From Metabacillus flavus (GTDB lineage: Bacteria > Bacillota > Bacilli > Bacillales > Bacillaceae), in assembly GCF_018283675.1 (NCBI RefSeq), contig NZ_JAGVRK010000001.1, positions 2,108,001 through 2,172,000 on the forward strand: a DNA stretch of 64,000 nucleotides, given 5' to 3'. Below, piece after piece: positions 43,046-51,514 of the stretch. Below the pieces are notes generated by a model. That model saw only the letters and a list, made by a program, of their open reading frames with translations. It did not search any database and was not told the DNA's origin. A program made the translations under genes and the position numbers. The number at the start of each line of letters is the position of its first letter. Position 1 is the first letter of the stretch.

Positions 43046-43807
43046 ATGGCGAATGATCAGAACAGCCTCTGGCAGGCAATGGTCTATGACTTGTATGCCT
43101 CCTACTATAAATACCGGAATCCTCAAGCACATATTATGTATTATCAAAAGCACATCCAGGCTCTGCAGGCTGCCATGCAAACCCGAACAGGCTCTGGCCA
43201 GCCTCAGGGAACTGCTGCTATCGCTCCTGGCATGACCATGATCAGAGTTCTTCACGCCTCACCTGATGCTCCAGCTGTTGATGTTTATGTGAACAGACGG
43301 TTAGTGCTCTCAAATGTATCCTTTAAACAGATTAGCGATTATATGCAAATTCCGGGGGGACAGTACAGGTTTGATATATTTCCGGCAGGCAATCAAACGA
43401 CACCTGTGCTATCTGAAAATTTCCTTCTGATGCCGGGAATTACGTATACGCTGGCAGCAAGCGGCATGCTTTCAAAACTAAAACTGATTCCCATTGTAGA
43501 CCGCCCTTTCGTTTCGGCAGGTGAAACGAAGGTAAAATTCGTTCACTTATCTCCCGATGCCCCGTCAGTGGACGCGGCGGTTAAAAACGGAGAGGTGCTT
43601 TTTGCGAATGTCTCTTTTACTAAAGCTACCCCATACAAATCAGTGCCTGCCGGCAAGATTGACCTTGAAGTAAGAATAGCAGGAACGGATACCGTTGCCC
43701 TTAACGTTCCTAAAGTTCAATTTAAATCCGATACCGCCTACACCATTTTTGCTCTTGGGCTTGCGAACGGAAATCCTCCGCTGGAGGCAATGATGGTGAT
43801 CGGCTAA
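43046..43807 (+). CDS. DUF4397 domain protein, two repeats
   Basis: 253 residues. After a helical N-terminus (about 55 residues) come two DUF4397 beta-sandwich repeats, each opening with VLHASPDAPAVDVYV or VHLSPDAPSVDAAV. Such domains are usually extracellular, yet no signal peptide is visible, so export would need another route; coat association is possible. Start at ATG 43046, 9 bases after GGAG; the ATG at 43016 has no RBS. Confidence 0.8.
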   Translation: MANDQNSLWQAMVYDLYASYYKYRNPQAHIMYYQKHIQALQAAMQTRTGSGQPQGTAAIAPGMTMIRVLHASPDAPAVDVYVNRRLVLSNVSFKQISDYMQIPGGQYRFDIFPAGNQTTPVLSENFLLMPGITYTLAASGMLSKLKLIPIVDRPFVSAGETKVKFVHLSPDAPSVDAAVKNGEVLFANVSFTKATPYKSVPAGKIDLEVRIAGTDTVALNVPKVQFKSDTAYTIFALGLANGNPPLEAMMVIG

Positions 43808-43899
43808 CAGGATCGGATTGTAAATAGATTATGAATTTTGTAAAGTTTATTTTATAAAACGGTTAAAACATCCAATTCCTCTCTGAATTTTACTATTAT

Positions 43900-43933
43900 G
43901 ATTGTAAGAGAAATCATTTCATATTTTACAATC
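43900..43933 (+). promoter_or_regulatory. Inverted repeat in the leader of the 19-aa gene
   Basis: GATTGTAA (43900-43907) and TTACAATC (43926-43933) are perfect inverted arms separated by 18 bases, ending 2 bases before the RBS AAAGGGGGAG; either an operator or an mRNA hairpin. Confidence 0.45.
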
Positions 43934-43948
43934 AAAGGGGGAGCTGAC

Positions 43949-44008
43949 ATGCGTTTTACAAAGAAATTGAGTATATCTCTTATTATCCTTTTCTTGCTTG
44001 CCGCATAA
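43949..44008 (+). CDS. Tiny hydrophobic peptide, 19 aa
   Basis: MRFTKKLSISLIILFLLAA: positively charged start plus one hydrophobic helix, like an isolated signal peptide. AAAGGGGGAG 6 bases before the ATG is among the strongest ribosome sites in the window, and a terminator follows 19 bases after the stop. Either a membrane micropeptide, a leader, or what is left of a lost secreted protein. Confidence 0.5.
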   Translation: MRFTKKLSISLIILFLLAA

Positions 44009-44026
44009 TGCTTCTTATCTGAATAT

Positions 44027-44061
44027 AAAAAAATGAGAAGGCAGTCCGCCTTCTCATTTTT
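44027..44061. terminator. Bidirectional terminator
   Basis: AAAATGAGAAGGC / GCCTTCTCATTTT with a 5-base loop, shared by the 19-aa gene and ypmT. Confidence 0.9.
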
Positions 44062-44269
44062 CGTCTGTACGTTTTAATTTTTCGTCTTTTAAATGAAGCA
44101 TATAAACAGTAATGCAGAAAAACAATGCACTGTATGCAATATTCGTAAACACGATGTCCATGTTCTCTTCTACTTTTTCATCCATAAATTGAATTCCCGC
44201 AATTCCTGCAAAGTATAGGCCGACCAAAAGGAAAATAACGCTGCCTAATATGTATTTTCTCTGATCCAT
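44054..44269 (-). CDS. ypmT: YpmT-like membrane protein
   Basis: 71 residues with two helices (ILGSVIFLLVGLYFAGIAGI and IAYSALFFCITVYMLHL) separated by an acidic loop. Position before ypmS and the pattern NMDIVFTNIAYSALFFC fit YpmT. Function unknown. RBS GGAGGAT. Confidence 0.75.
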   Translation of the reverse strand: MDQRKYILGSVIFLLVGLYFAGIAGIQFMDEKVEENMDIVFTNIAYSALFFCITVYMLHLKDEKLKRTDEK

Positions 44270-44431
44270 GCATATCCTCCATCCTTTTATGACTGCAGAG
44301 GGAGCCAGTCCCTGCTTTTTATCTCTCTATTGTTAAGTTCTCGTAAATGCTGTCATAAAATATTTACATTCTTAGGTTCATATTATCAGGCAAATGGCCT
44401 ATTTCGTCAACCCTTTGCGCACTCTGAAGTT

Positions 44432-45007
44432 TTAATCCAGCGGGACAAACAAATCAAAACGGATTTCATCATTTTTCAAATCAAATTTTTCCGCCTTTGC
44501 ACGGTAATTGTTGCTCAGCTCAATCTCCGTAAGATCCACATCTATGGAATGATTTCTTTCATCAATATGGACAAATTCGGGAAGGGTATAGGATGTACTG
44601 ATATAATTCAATACAAATGATACCGGAATATCCAGTTGTCCGATTGAAAGGTCCTCTACAATTAATCTCATATTTCCATCCTTCTTAACGACGGGAGCAA
44701 ATGTAATTTTCGCATCAATGTCCTTGCCGAACGCCTTAATTGCCCCTGTAAAATAGACCTTGTCATCTAAATATACTTTGTAATTATACTGATCGGCATT
44801 TGCCTCTTCCTTCAAATAATGATCGATGAGCTGGTTAAGCGCATCTTTTTTGGCACCAACATTCAGTGCCACAGCTTTTCCCTCTTTAATATCATTTTGA
44901 GTTGGAGCATTATTATCAGCCGGTGCAAAAAGCAAGAAAGCGGCAATAGCGACCGCCGCTGCATTAATTGCAAGCAAAATAATAAACGCCCATTTCCATT
45001 TCTTCAT
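44432..45007 (-). CDS. ypmS: YpmS family protein (DUF2140)
   Basis: 191 residues: N-terminal membrane anchor (WAFIILLAINAAAVAIAAFLL) and an extracellular beta-rich DUF2140 domain. Its start (AGGAGGA before ATG 45007) lies inside the end of ypmR, so the pair is coupled. Function not established. Confidence 0.85.
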   Translation of the reverse strand: MKKWKWAFIILLAINAAAVAIAAFLLFAPADNNAPTQNDIKEGKAVALNVGAKKDALNQLIDHYLKEEANADQYNYKVYLDDKVYFTGAIKAFGKDIDAKITFAPVVKKDGNMRLIVEDLSIGQLDIPVSFVLNYISTSYTLPEFVHIDERNHSIDVDLTEIELSNNYRAKAEKFDLKNDEIRFDLFVPLD

Positions 45008-45017
45008 CTGCGTCCTC

Positions 45018-45806
45018 CTATCTCGATCCATCTTTCCTCATAATCGCTTCAAAAACTCTTTCTCCGATTAATGAATACCCTTGAGTGTTTGGATGAAACG
45101 CATCTTTATAAAGAAGTCCGTCATCTTTTTCTTGATAAAGGTCTGCCACTGGAACAAATTCTGCATTTCCGTCAGCCTCGATCAATTTTTTGGCTGCCTC
45201 ATTCCATTTAGCGACTACAAGGTCAATTTCAGATAGCTGCGGCAGTACAAACTTAAAGGGATTATATAACCCTGAGTAGACGATTTTTGCATCGGGATTA
45301 TATTGCCTTATCGTTAGCAAAATGGCTGCTAAACGCTGTTCATATCCAGTCTGCTCTCTTTCAAAGGGCTGAAGAGTCAAGTTAAAAACATTCTCCTTTA
45401 CGACCTTCATGATGTCATTTCCGCCAATGGTCAATAATATGATATCCGACTGTTTCAGCGCATTCTGCACTTCTTTTTTATCCAATTTTTTTATTAAGTC
45501 CGTTGTCTGGTTACCATGCACCGCATAATTGTTAACCGCTATGCTGTTTGTCGATTCCAGGCCGGATAACTTATTTTTAACGATTCCCACGTATCCGCCA
45601 TTTTTCGTATCATCACCAACACCTGCGGTCAACGAATCACCAATTCCTGTTATCGTTAAATCCGCTTTTTTCACTTCATCTAAAGGCTTTTCCGTTTTCT
45701 TTACCTCTGCTTTTTTGGGAGCAGGTTCTTGTGATTTAAAGGTGAACTGATCGCATCCAGCCAGAAGGACCAGAGCCGACGTCAGCAAAATCATTATTTT
45801 TTTCAT
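45018..45806 (-). CDS. ypmR: YpmR, SGNH/GDSL hydrolase lipoprotein
   Basis: 262 residues. Signal peptide with lipobox LLAGC near residue 18, a Lys/Glu linker, then an SGNH hydrolase: GDSLTAGVGD (Ser), NNYAVHGNQT (Gly/Asn block), LTIGGNDIMK (Asn) and DAFHPNTQGY (Asp/His). Surface-anchored esterase, possibly acting on wall polymers or lipids. Start at ATG 45806 with AAAGGAGG. Confidence 0.88.
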   Translation of the reverse strand: MKKIMILLTSALVLLAGCDQFTFKSQEPAPKKAEVKKTEKPLDEVKKADLTITGIGDSLTAGVGDDTKNGGYVGIVKNKLSGLESTNSIAVNNYAVHGNQTTDLIKKLDKKEVQNALKQSDIILLTIGGNDIMKVVKENVFNLTLQPFEREQTGYEQRLAAILLTIRQYNPDAKIVYSGLYNPFKFVLPQLSEIDLVVAKWNEAAKKLIEADGNAEFVPVADLYQEKDDGLLYKDAFHPNTQGYSLIGERVFEAIMRKDGSR

Positions 45807-45943
45807 CTTTTTTTGGTCCCTCCTTTGCAATAATTTAGTCATTTCCATCATCTCTATGCTATTAGCATACCGATTTATCCGCTTCCTGTTCAATGGTTTT
45901 GCCTATATCTTTGAAACTTTGATGAAAAAAAAGGATTGTGCAT

Positions 45944-46060
45944 GGCTGATTTTTGCTTCATGATGCTCGCTTTCCACACGGCGGTCGCTTTCTGTCCAGT
46001 CTGTCTGTTCCGATTGCTACTGGCACCTTCCGCTGGAATCAGACTTCTGACAGTTTTTAA
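45944..46060 (-). repeat. Degenerate MITE copy
   Basis: GGCTGATTTTTGC at one end, then ATGCTCGCTTTCC, CGGCGGTCGCTTTC, and CACCTTCCGCTGGAATCA, in the order of the reverse-complemented full copy. Ends and target duplication are not clear. Confidence 0.4.
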
Positions 46061-46072
46061 TCAATAACCGTA

Positions 46073-46112
46073 TAAAAAAAGAGACATGCAGGATTATTGC
46101 TGCTGCAGCCTC
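46073..46112 (-). terminator. Terminator of ypmQ
   Basis: AAAGAGGCTGCAG...CTGCATGTCTCTTT, imperfect stem overlapping the stop, then a T-run on the minus strand. Confidence 0.6.
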
Positions 46113-46672
46113 TTTATATCTTGCATGATCTCATCGTATGGAGGATTTTCTACCCCGCTGTATGATTTAACGACGTCTCCCTCTTTATTTATTAAATAAA
46201 AGGAAGTTCCGTGGATAACCTGATCCTCATTTTCCGGTTTTTTCACTAAAGACTTGAAGCTGTTAAGGGAAAATTCCTCAATTTGCTTCTGTGAGTACCC
46301 CGTTAGAAAATGCCAATTTTCAAATGAGCTGCCAAATTGGCTGCCAAACGTTTTTAATTTTTCAGGTGTATCAACCTTTGGATCTACACTGAATGAAACG
46401 ATCTCAAATGGGAGGTTCTGCTCGGCTCCCATACTTTGCAGCTTCTTCATATGCGCCGTCATTGGAGGACAAACCGTTGTACAGCTAGTAAAAATAAAGC
46501 TCGCAATCCAAACCTTGCCCTTAAGCTCGGCAAGGCCGAACCTCTCTCCTTCTTGATTCTTATACTGAAAATTTTCTACAGATGAAATGGTTTTAAAACC
46601 GGATGCGGCAGAGACGCATCCAGATAGCAAAATAAAAGCCGCAGCGAGCCATATTAAACCTGTCTTTTTCAA
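46094..46672 (-). CDS. ypmQ: SCO1/SenC family protein YpmQ
   Basis: 192 residues. Lipoprotein signal (LLSGC) and thioredoxin-fold SCO domain with the copper motif CTTVCP and the conserved His in VIHGTSFYLI. Probable copper delivery or thiol reduction for cytochrome oxidase assembly. TTG start at 46672 behind AGGAAGTGG; the open frame beyond would overlap the DegV gene. Confidence 0.86.
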   Translation of the reverse strand: MKKTGLIWLAAAFILLSGCVSAASGFKTISSVENFQYKNQEGERFGLAELKGKVWIASFIFTSCTTVCPPMTAHMKKLQSMGAEQNLPFEIVSFSVDPKVDTPEKLKTFGSQFGSSFENWHFLTGYSQKQIEEFSLNSFKSLVKKPENEDQVIHGTSFYLINKEGDVVKSYSGVENPPYDEIMQDIKRLQQQ

Positions 46673-46712
46673 AGAAACCACTTCCTGTATTTTCTTTTGG
46701 GATCGCCGGTTC

Positions 46713-47555
46713 CTACTCCGTAAAGTACATAAATCCGATAGCACCCGGTCCGGTATGAGTAGACACGACAGGAGTCGTAAACGAAATATCAATTGGCAGA
46801 TCCGGACGGATTTGAAGCAGTGCTTCCTTCAGGTTATGAGCGAGCTCAAAGGCGTCTGCGTGCGCGATTCCGATTGCCTTTGCCGTTTTCCCCTTCAAAT
46901 CTTCCCCAAATTGCTTAGCAAGGTATTTGACGATCTGAGAATGGCTTCTTACTTTTGCAACCGGTGTATAAACACCGTCCTGCAGACTGGCGATTGGCTT
47001 GATATTCAGCAGGGAACCGATCATGGCCTTTCCCCTTCCGATTCTGCCGCCCTTTACCAGATTATCAAGAGTATCAACCGTAACAAATAGTTTCGTAGCC
47101 TCCTTAATAGAGGAAATCCGTTCTATTATTTCTTCTTTAGAGGACCCGCTTTCAGCCATTTTAGCCGCTTCTAATACCTGGAATCCAAGCGCTTTTGATA
47201 TAAACTGAGAATCGATAACCGTAATATCACCGCCAGCCATCGCAGCAGCGCTTTCTGCAGTCTGGAATGTTCCGCTCATCCCTGAAGTCAAGTGAATCGA
47301 GATAATTTGATCAGCCGTTTTATGAAGCTCGGTGTAAGTTTCAACAAACTTCCCGATGGCAGGCTGGGAACTTTTCGGCAATTCGTTTGCACCCGCCATT
47401 TTTTTCATAAAATCTTCAGGTGTAATATCTACTCGATCGGTGTACGTCTCTCCATCTATATGTATCGTTAACGGAATTACTTCAATTTTGTATTTTTCAA
47501 TCATACTTTGATCAAGATCTGTTGTTGAATCGGTTACAATCACAATTTTTTTCAT
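46713..47555 (-). CDS. DegV family fatty-acid-binding protein
   Basis: 280 residues: VTDSTTDL at the N-terminus, LPKSSQPAIGKF, SGMSGTFQTA (lipid head-group Ser/Thr), GRIGRGKAMIG and GPGAIGFMY at the end. FakB-type carrier that presents fatty acids to a kinase. RBS GGGAAGTG. 40 bases ahead of ypmQ. Confidence 0.9.
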   Translation of the reverse strand: MKKIVIVTDSTTDLDQSMIEKYKIEVIPLTIHIDGETYTDRVDITPEDFMKKMAGANELPKSSQPAIGKFVETYTELHKTADQIISIHLTSGMSGTFQTAESAAAMAGGDITVIDSQFISKALGFQVLEAAKMAESGSSKEEIIERISSIKEATKLFVTVDTLDNLVKGGRIGRGKAMIGSLLNIKPIASLQDGVYTPVAKVRSHSQIVKYLAKQFGEDLKGKTAKAIGIAHADAFELAHNLKEALLQIRPDLPIDISFTTPVVSTHTGPGAIGFMYFTE

Positions 47556-47872
47556 CTTGTCACTTCCCTATCTCTCTCATTAAGAAGTATTATACAGATT
47601 GTGCAAATGGTTTCAATAAAAAAGAGTAAAAATTAAGGGTTTATTGATTATTATAGTCATAAAAATTCCTTAACTAAAAGATTTATCTTTTTCAGAAAAC
47701 TGTTTTCACAAACTATGATTCCATAATTTGGATCACCTGGATGCTGCTCGCGTTTCCGGTGCGTGCACAGAATTTTCCCGGCGCACAGTTGCCGGGGGCA
47801 TCATCTGCCCCGCTGCTGCTGCGTTCTCGGTCCAGCCAGCCTGCATCGTTTTTAGTCAATGAGTATTCATAA
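47556..47872. other. Intergenic stretch with possible MITE debris
   Basis: No gene seen. CTGTTTTCACAAAC at 47700 and CTGCTCGCGTTTCC near 47750 resemble parts of the repeat family, followed by GC-rich inverted segments (TTTTCCCGGCGCAC, GCCGGGGG), but no complete copy or duplication is visible. Confidence 0.3.
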
Positions 47873-47951
47873 GGCTCTTTTCGTAAATATTTTGGATATC
47901 TTCCAGTTCCCTTATAATAGCTGTAAGAACAAGTGTACGGGAGGGTTTCAA

Positions 47952-48505
47952 ATGTGGGAAGATGTGTATCAAACTTACTTTGTTTTACCTGATGATGAAA
48001 AGGAAAAGTTTATACGAGGAATAGAGCGAGATAAAACTGCCACAGTTCTGATATTGCTAAACTAATTTCCAGCATTCGAGAAACCCGTTTCAGTGAAGGA
48101 GTGGGGTGCGTTCACTGCGGTTCAATTGCGGTAGTCCGACACGGAAAGTACCGTGGTCGCCAACGTTTTCAATGAAAGGATTGCAGCAAAACATTCAACG
48201 ATATGACAAATACTCCAATCGGCGGCACACATAAACCTCATCTGTGGCTCAATTTTATGGAATTGATGGTGGAAGGATATACCCTTCCCAAAATCGTAAA
48301 ACACCCTGATATTCATATTTCTACTGCTTTCTACTGGAGGCATAAAGTGTTAAACGTTGTTCGCTCAATCGGGGAGAGTGTTCTTCAAGGTGTCATTGAA
48401 AGTGATGATACTTATCTTCTAGAAAGTATGAAAAGAAGTAAGCATATCACTCACCGGGAGCCTCGTAAGCGTGGTGGAGTTGCTCCTGAAAGAGGGATTA
48501 GCAAG
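47952..48505 (+). pseudogene. Broken IS1595 family transposase
   Basis: Fragments in order: MWEDVYQTYFVLPDDEKEKF (frame 1, stops at 48065); then in another frame GVGCVHCGSIAVVRHGKYRG, a TGA where the third zinc Cys should be, KDCSKTFND, and finally DDTYLLESMKRSKHI with REPRKRGGVAPERGIS. The zinc-ribbon plus DDTYLLES pattern is that of IS1595 (ISXO2-like) transposases. Damage: one frameshift, one nonsense change, loss of the C-terminal part. Confidence 0.75.
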
Positions 48506-48667
48506 AGTCTTAACACCTGTTGATTGGAGTGGAAGGCGCGAGACTCCGAGCTGAGAGCAGCGGGACAGGTGAGACCCCGCAGGCGCAAAGCGGCGAGGAG
48601 GCTCACCGCCCGCCCCGCGGAAAGCGAGCGCCTGCAACGGAAATCAACAGCCAAGTTTAACAGAGCC
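48505..48667 (+). repeat. 5'-truncated MITE copy
   Basis: Begins TTAACACCTGTTGATTGG, which is base 33 or so of the reference copy, and is otherwise nearly identical to 15045-15229, ending TTTAACAGAGCC. The likeness suggests recent copying. Confidence 0.7.
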
Positions 48668-48711
48668 ATTATTTAAAAACCACAATATTTTAGAAAACAG
48701 GCATTCATAAA

Positions 48712-48738
48712 GAAAAGAGAGATCTGTTAAGATCTCCC
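48712..48738 (-). terminator. Terminator of ypmP
   Basis: GGGAGATCT / AGATCTCTC stem, 4-base loop, T-rich tract on the minus strand. Confidence 0.75.
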
Positions 48739-48989
48739 TAGGCATTATTCTGTAATACTTCAGATTGAAAGATTGCTTCATAATCCGGCCATTTTAAAAT
48801 CTTCTTGAGATAGTCGCGGAAAGAATAGACGCTTTTCGGTTCAGGCTCTGCATTAATCCTTGTTAAATAAGCCTGCAGTCTTGCCTGAATCAAAAAAGCA
48901 TAACTGTGGTCTTTTCCCATTACCGGTATCTCAATAACCTTTACCTTCTGTCCATCCAACCGTTTGAACTCTAGGCTTTTGAATAGCAA
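48738..48989 (-). CDS. ypmP: YpmP family protein (DUF2535)
   Basis: 83 residues, soluble, MLFKSLEFKRLDGQKVKVIEIPV; matches the YpmP/DUF2535 family, function unknown. TTG start at 48989, 10 bases after AGAGG. It stands alone, between the IS remnant and the SRAP gene; in B. subtilis ypmP is next to ilvA. Confidence 0.75.
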   Translation of the reverse strand: MLFKSLEFKRLDGQKVKVIEIPVMGKDHSYAFLIQARLQAYLTRINAEPEPKSVYSFRDYLKKILKWPDYEAIFQSEVLQNNA

Positions 48990-49080
48990 AAATATCAATC
49001 CTCTTTTTCACCCGTTTGCTTTATTATACTCCATAATCCTATCGAAGTCTGTCAAATTATGCTCACAGCTTTAAAAATTT

Positions 49081-49731
49081 TCACACCGGAAAAGTACAGG
49101 ACGCTTCGTTTATAGCAGGTGAGTTAATTTTCGATGAAACCTGATAAGCTTTCATTTCTTTTTCAGGAATAGGAAGCAGTTTTTCAACCGCCTTCTCCTT
49201 ATTCATATCCAGCCAAGCGGAAGCTGTGCAGTGCTTAAAAATAACCGGCATTCGATCATGCACCTCATGAACAAGTCCATTGGCTTTCGTTGTAATGATG
49301 GTGCATGTAACAAGGTCCTTCCCATCTTTACGCCACCTGTCCCATAAGCCTGCGAAAGCAAACGGTTCCTCGGAACGAAGCAAAAAACGGTACGGGATTT
49401 TTCCAGTCTCAGAGTTTTGCCATTCATAAAAACTGTCTGCCAGAATCAAACATCGTTTTCTGTCAATTAGGTGCTTAAAACTGGGCTTTTCAGTAACGGT
49501 TTCCGCTCTCGCATTAATAATTCCTGACCCTTTAAGCGCTGACGTCCAGGAGGGTACAAGACCCCACTTCAAATAACCAGCTTTATACTTCCCATCTGAT
49601 CCGGCAATAGCTAAAAGCTTTTGAGTGGGAGCTGCATTGAACGTTTTTTCAACGGTTAGATCTCCACTGTTAAAGACAGGAAAATAATCAAAGACATTCT
49701 CATCGAACGTTTGTGTAAATCTTCCGCACAT
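49081..49731 (-). CDS. SRAP domain protein (YedK/HMCES family)
   Basis: 216 residues. Catalytic Cys2 directly after Met (MCGRFT), NARAET with the active-site Asn, FYEW with the Glu, and HDRMPVI with the His. Forms a stable thiazolidine link to abasic sites in single-stranded DNA. B. subtilis homologues include YoqW. RBS CGGAGG. It starts 15 bases after ilvA, so the two are probably co-transcribed. Confidence 0.9.
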   Translation of the reverse strand: MCGRFTQTFDENVFDYFPVFNSGDLTVEKTFNAAPTQKLLAIAGSDGKYKAGYLKWGLVPSWTSALKGSGIINARAETVTEKPSFKHLIDRKRCLILADSFYEWQNSETGKIPYRFLLRSEEPFAFAGLWDRWRKDGKDLVTCTIITTKANGLVHEVHDRMPVIFKHCTASAWLDMNKEKAVEKLLPIPEKEMKAYQVSSKINSPAINEASCTFPV

Positions 49732-49746
49732 ATCCGGTGCCTCCGG

Positions 49747-51021
49747 CTAAATTAGTAAGTTAAAGAGCTGTTCATCCTTATTCACTTCTGTGTAATGAAA
49801 TCCCTTTGAATCCATTCTGGCAATCAGCGTTGCGTAGTCCTTTTTATCCTTTAATTCAATTCCCACAAGCGCAGGACCGTTTTCTTTATTGTTTTTCTTT
49901 GTATATTCAAACCGGTTAATATCATCTGCCGGACCGAGTACATCGTGCAAAAACTCTCTCAGAGCCCCTGCCCGCTGAGGAAAATTAACGATGAAATAGT
50001 GCTGCAGTCCTTCATAAATCATGGATCTTTCTTTGATTTCCTGCATCCTTCCAATATCATTGTTCCCGCCGCTTACAATACATACCACATTTTTCCCTTT
50101 AATTTCATCACGGCAAAAATCAAGCGCGGCAATCGGCAATGCACCTGCAGGCTCTGCTACAATCGCATTATCATTATACAATTCCAGAATGGACGTGCAC
50201 ACCTTGCCATCAGGCACGAGCACGGTTTCGTGACAGAAGCCATTGGCGATGGCAAATGTCTTCTCTCCCATGCGCTGAACGGCAGCTCCATCCACAAATT
50301 TGCTGATTTTAGGCAGCGTGACCACCTCCCCGGAAGACTTCGCTGAAGTAAACGATGCAGCAGCTTCCGGTTCGACCGCCATAATCTTCGTATTCGGGGA
50401 AACCGCCTGAAAATATGTACCTAAACCTGAAATCAGCCCGCCTCCCCCGACACTTGCAAAAACAAAATCAATAGGCACATCCGTATCATTCAAAATTTCA
50501 ACTGCCACTGTACCCTGACCTGCAATTACTTCTTCATCATCAAACGGATGTATGAATGCCCTGCCCTCTTCCTCACAGCATTTAACTGCTTCATGATAGG
50601 AATCATCAAATGTATCTCCGCACAAAATAATCTCAGCATTACCATTTGCGAATTTCTCCACCTGGTTCACTTTTTGCCTCGGGGTGGTGCTTGGCATGAA
50701 AATTTTCCCTTGAACCCCAAGCGCCTTGCAGGAATAAGCTACACCCTGCGCATGATTTCCGGCACTGGCACATACAATTCCATTTTCAAGTTCTTTGCTG
50801 CTCAGTGATTTCATTTTGTTAAAAGCCCCTCTTATTTTGAACGACCGGACAAGCTGCAAATCTTCCCTCTTAAGGTAAACATTGCACTGATATTGCTCAG
50901 AAAGCTGACGATTCAGCTGCAGCGGGGTATGAATTACCACTTCTTTAAGAAGATGATGAGCTTTTAGAATCGATTCCACATGGACAATTGACGATTGATT
51001 TCTGAGAGCTAACGGATTCAT
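49747..51021 (-). CDS. ilvA: Threonine ammonia-lyase IlvA
   Basis: 424 residues. PLP lysine in SFKIRGAFNKM, catalytic domain with VCASAGNHAQGVAY and VSGGNND, and one ACT-like regulatory domain at the C-terminus (HYFIVNFPQRAGALREFL). Converts threonine to 2-oxobutanoate for isoleucine synthesis; short single-ACT form as in B. subtilis. ilvD is 10 kb away. No T-box leader was found upstream. Confidence 0.94.
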   Translation of the reverse strand: MNPLALRNQSSIVHVESILKAHHLLKEVVIHTPLQLNRQLSEQYQCNVYLKREDLQLVRSFKIRGAFNKMKSLSSKELENGIVCASAGNHAQGVAYSCKALGVQGKIFMPSTTPRQKVNQVEKFANGNAEIILCGDTFDDSYHEAVKCCEEEGRAFIHPFDDEEVIAGQGTVAVEILNDTDVPIDFVFASVGGGGLISGLGTYFQAVSPNTKIMAVEPEAAASFTSAKSSGEVVTLPKISKFVDGAAVQRMGEKTFAIANGFCHETVLVPDGKVCTSILELYNDNAIVAEPAGALPIAALDFCRDEIKGKNVVCIVSGGNNDIGRMQEIKERSMIYEGLQHYFIVNFPQRAGALREFLHDVLGPADDINRFEYTKKNNKENGPALVGIELKDKKDYATLIARMDSKGFHYTEVNKDEQLFNLLI

Positions 51022-51155
51022 GGCAAAATTCCTTTCTATACCTCTATTTAATTTGCCATTATATCACGAATATTCAAAATATAAAGTCGTTTTCAGCAAT
51101 TCAGGATTGAATTCCTTAAAAACGGGAAAAATTTGAAAATAGAGGAGGAATAACT

Positions 51156-51374
51156 ATGGAGTATTTGCTAAAAAGCAAATCAAGCGCTATCCCTTGTCTT
51201 ATTGAAGCAGACCCTGACAGCAACCTGTATATAATTCGCAGCGCTGACACCAGCGGCCAAAGTTTCAACACGAAAGAAGAGCTTATCCGCTGGGTGGAAG
51301 AAAACTGGAATGCGGACGATTTTGAAGACCCCGAGAAGCTGAGACAGGCGATCAAAAGCATTTCAGCGTACTGA
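51156..51374 (+). CDS. Small acidic protein, 72 aa
   Basis: MEYLLKSKSSAIPCLIEADP, YIIRSADTSGQSFNTKEELIRWVEENW: alpha/beta, acidic, soluble. Family not recognised. GAGGAGG before the ATG and a terminator after the stop support it. Confidence 0.75.
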   Translation: MEYLLKSKSSAIPCLIEADPDSNLYIIRSADTSGQSFNTKEELIRWVEENWNADDFEDPEKLRQAIKSISAY

Positions 51375-51386
51375 ATGAGCTTTAGA

Positions 51387-51413
51387 CTCCTAATCCAGAT
51401 TAGGGGTTTTTTT
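51387..51413 (+). terminator. Terminator
   Basis: CCTAATC / GATTAGG hairpin followed by seven T. Confidence 0.8.
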
Positions 51414-51514
51414 ATTATGGGCTGTCAGTTGAACAGGATAATACCACTGTCCCCTTTTACAGCCCCATAATATGAAGCATTATAGACTTTCTCAAAAACT
51501 AAAAGCAGCAATGC

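Larger units (their letters stand above)
47873..48667 (+). mobile_element. IS1595-type remnant fused to a MITE
   Basis: Left end GGCTCTTTTCGTAAA, then a broken transposase, then directly the right 160 bp of the MITE ending TTTAACAGAGCC. The IS right end and the MITE left end are both missing. Flanks ATTCATAA and ATTATTTA do not form a clean duplication. Confidence 0.6.

Noticed and set aside
48419-48669. Minus-strand open frames across the MITE (72 codons each)
   Set aside because: They come from the GC-rich repeat core and occur wherever the element lies; no start context.
51413-51473. TATTATGGGCTGT / ACAGCCCCATAATA inverted repeat after the 72-aa gene
   Set aside because: Looks like another MITE at first, but the inverted symmetry extends into the flanks, so there is no direct target duplication; more likely a plain hairpin.
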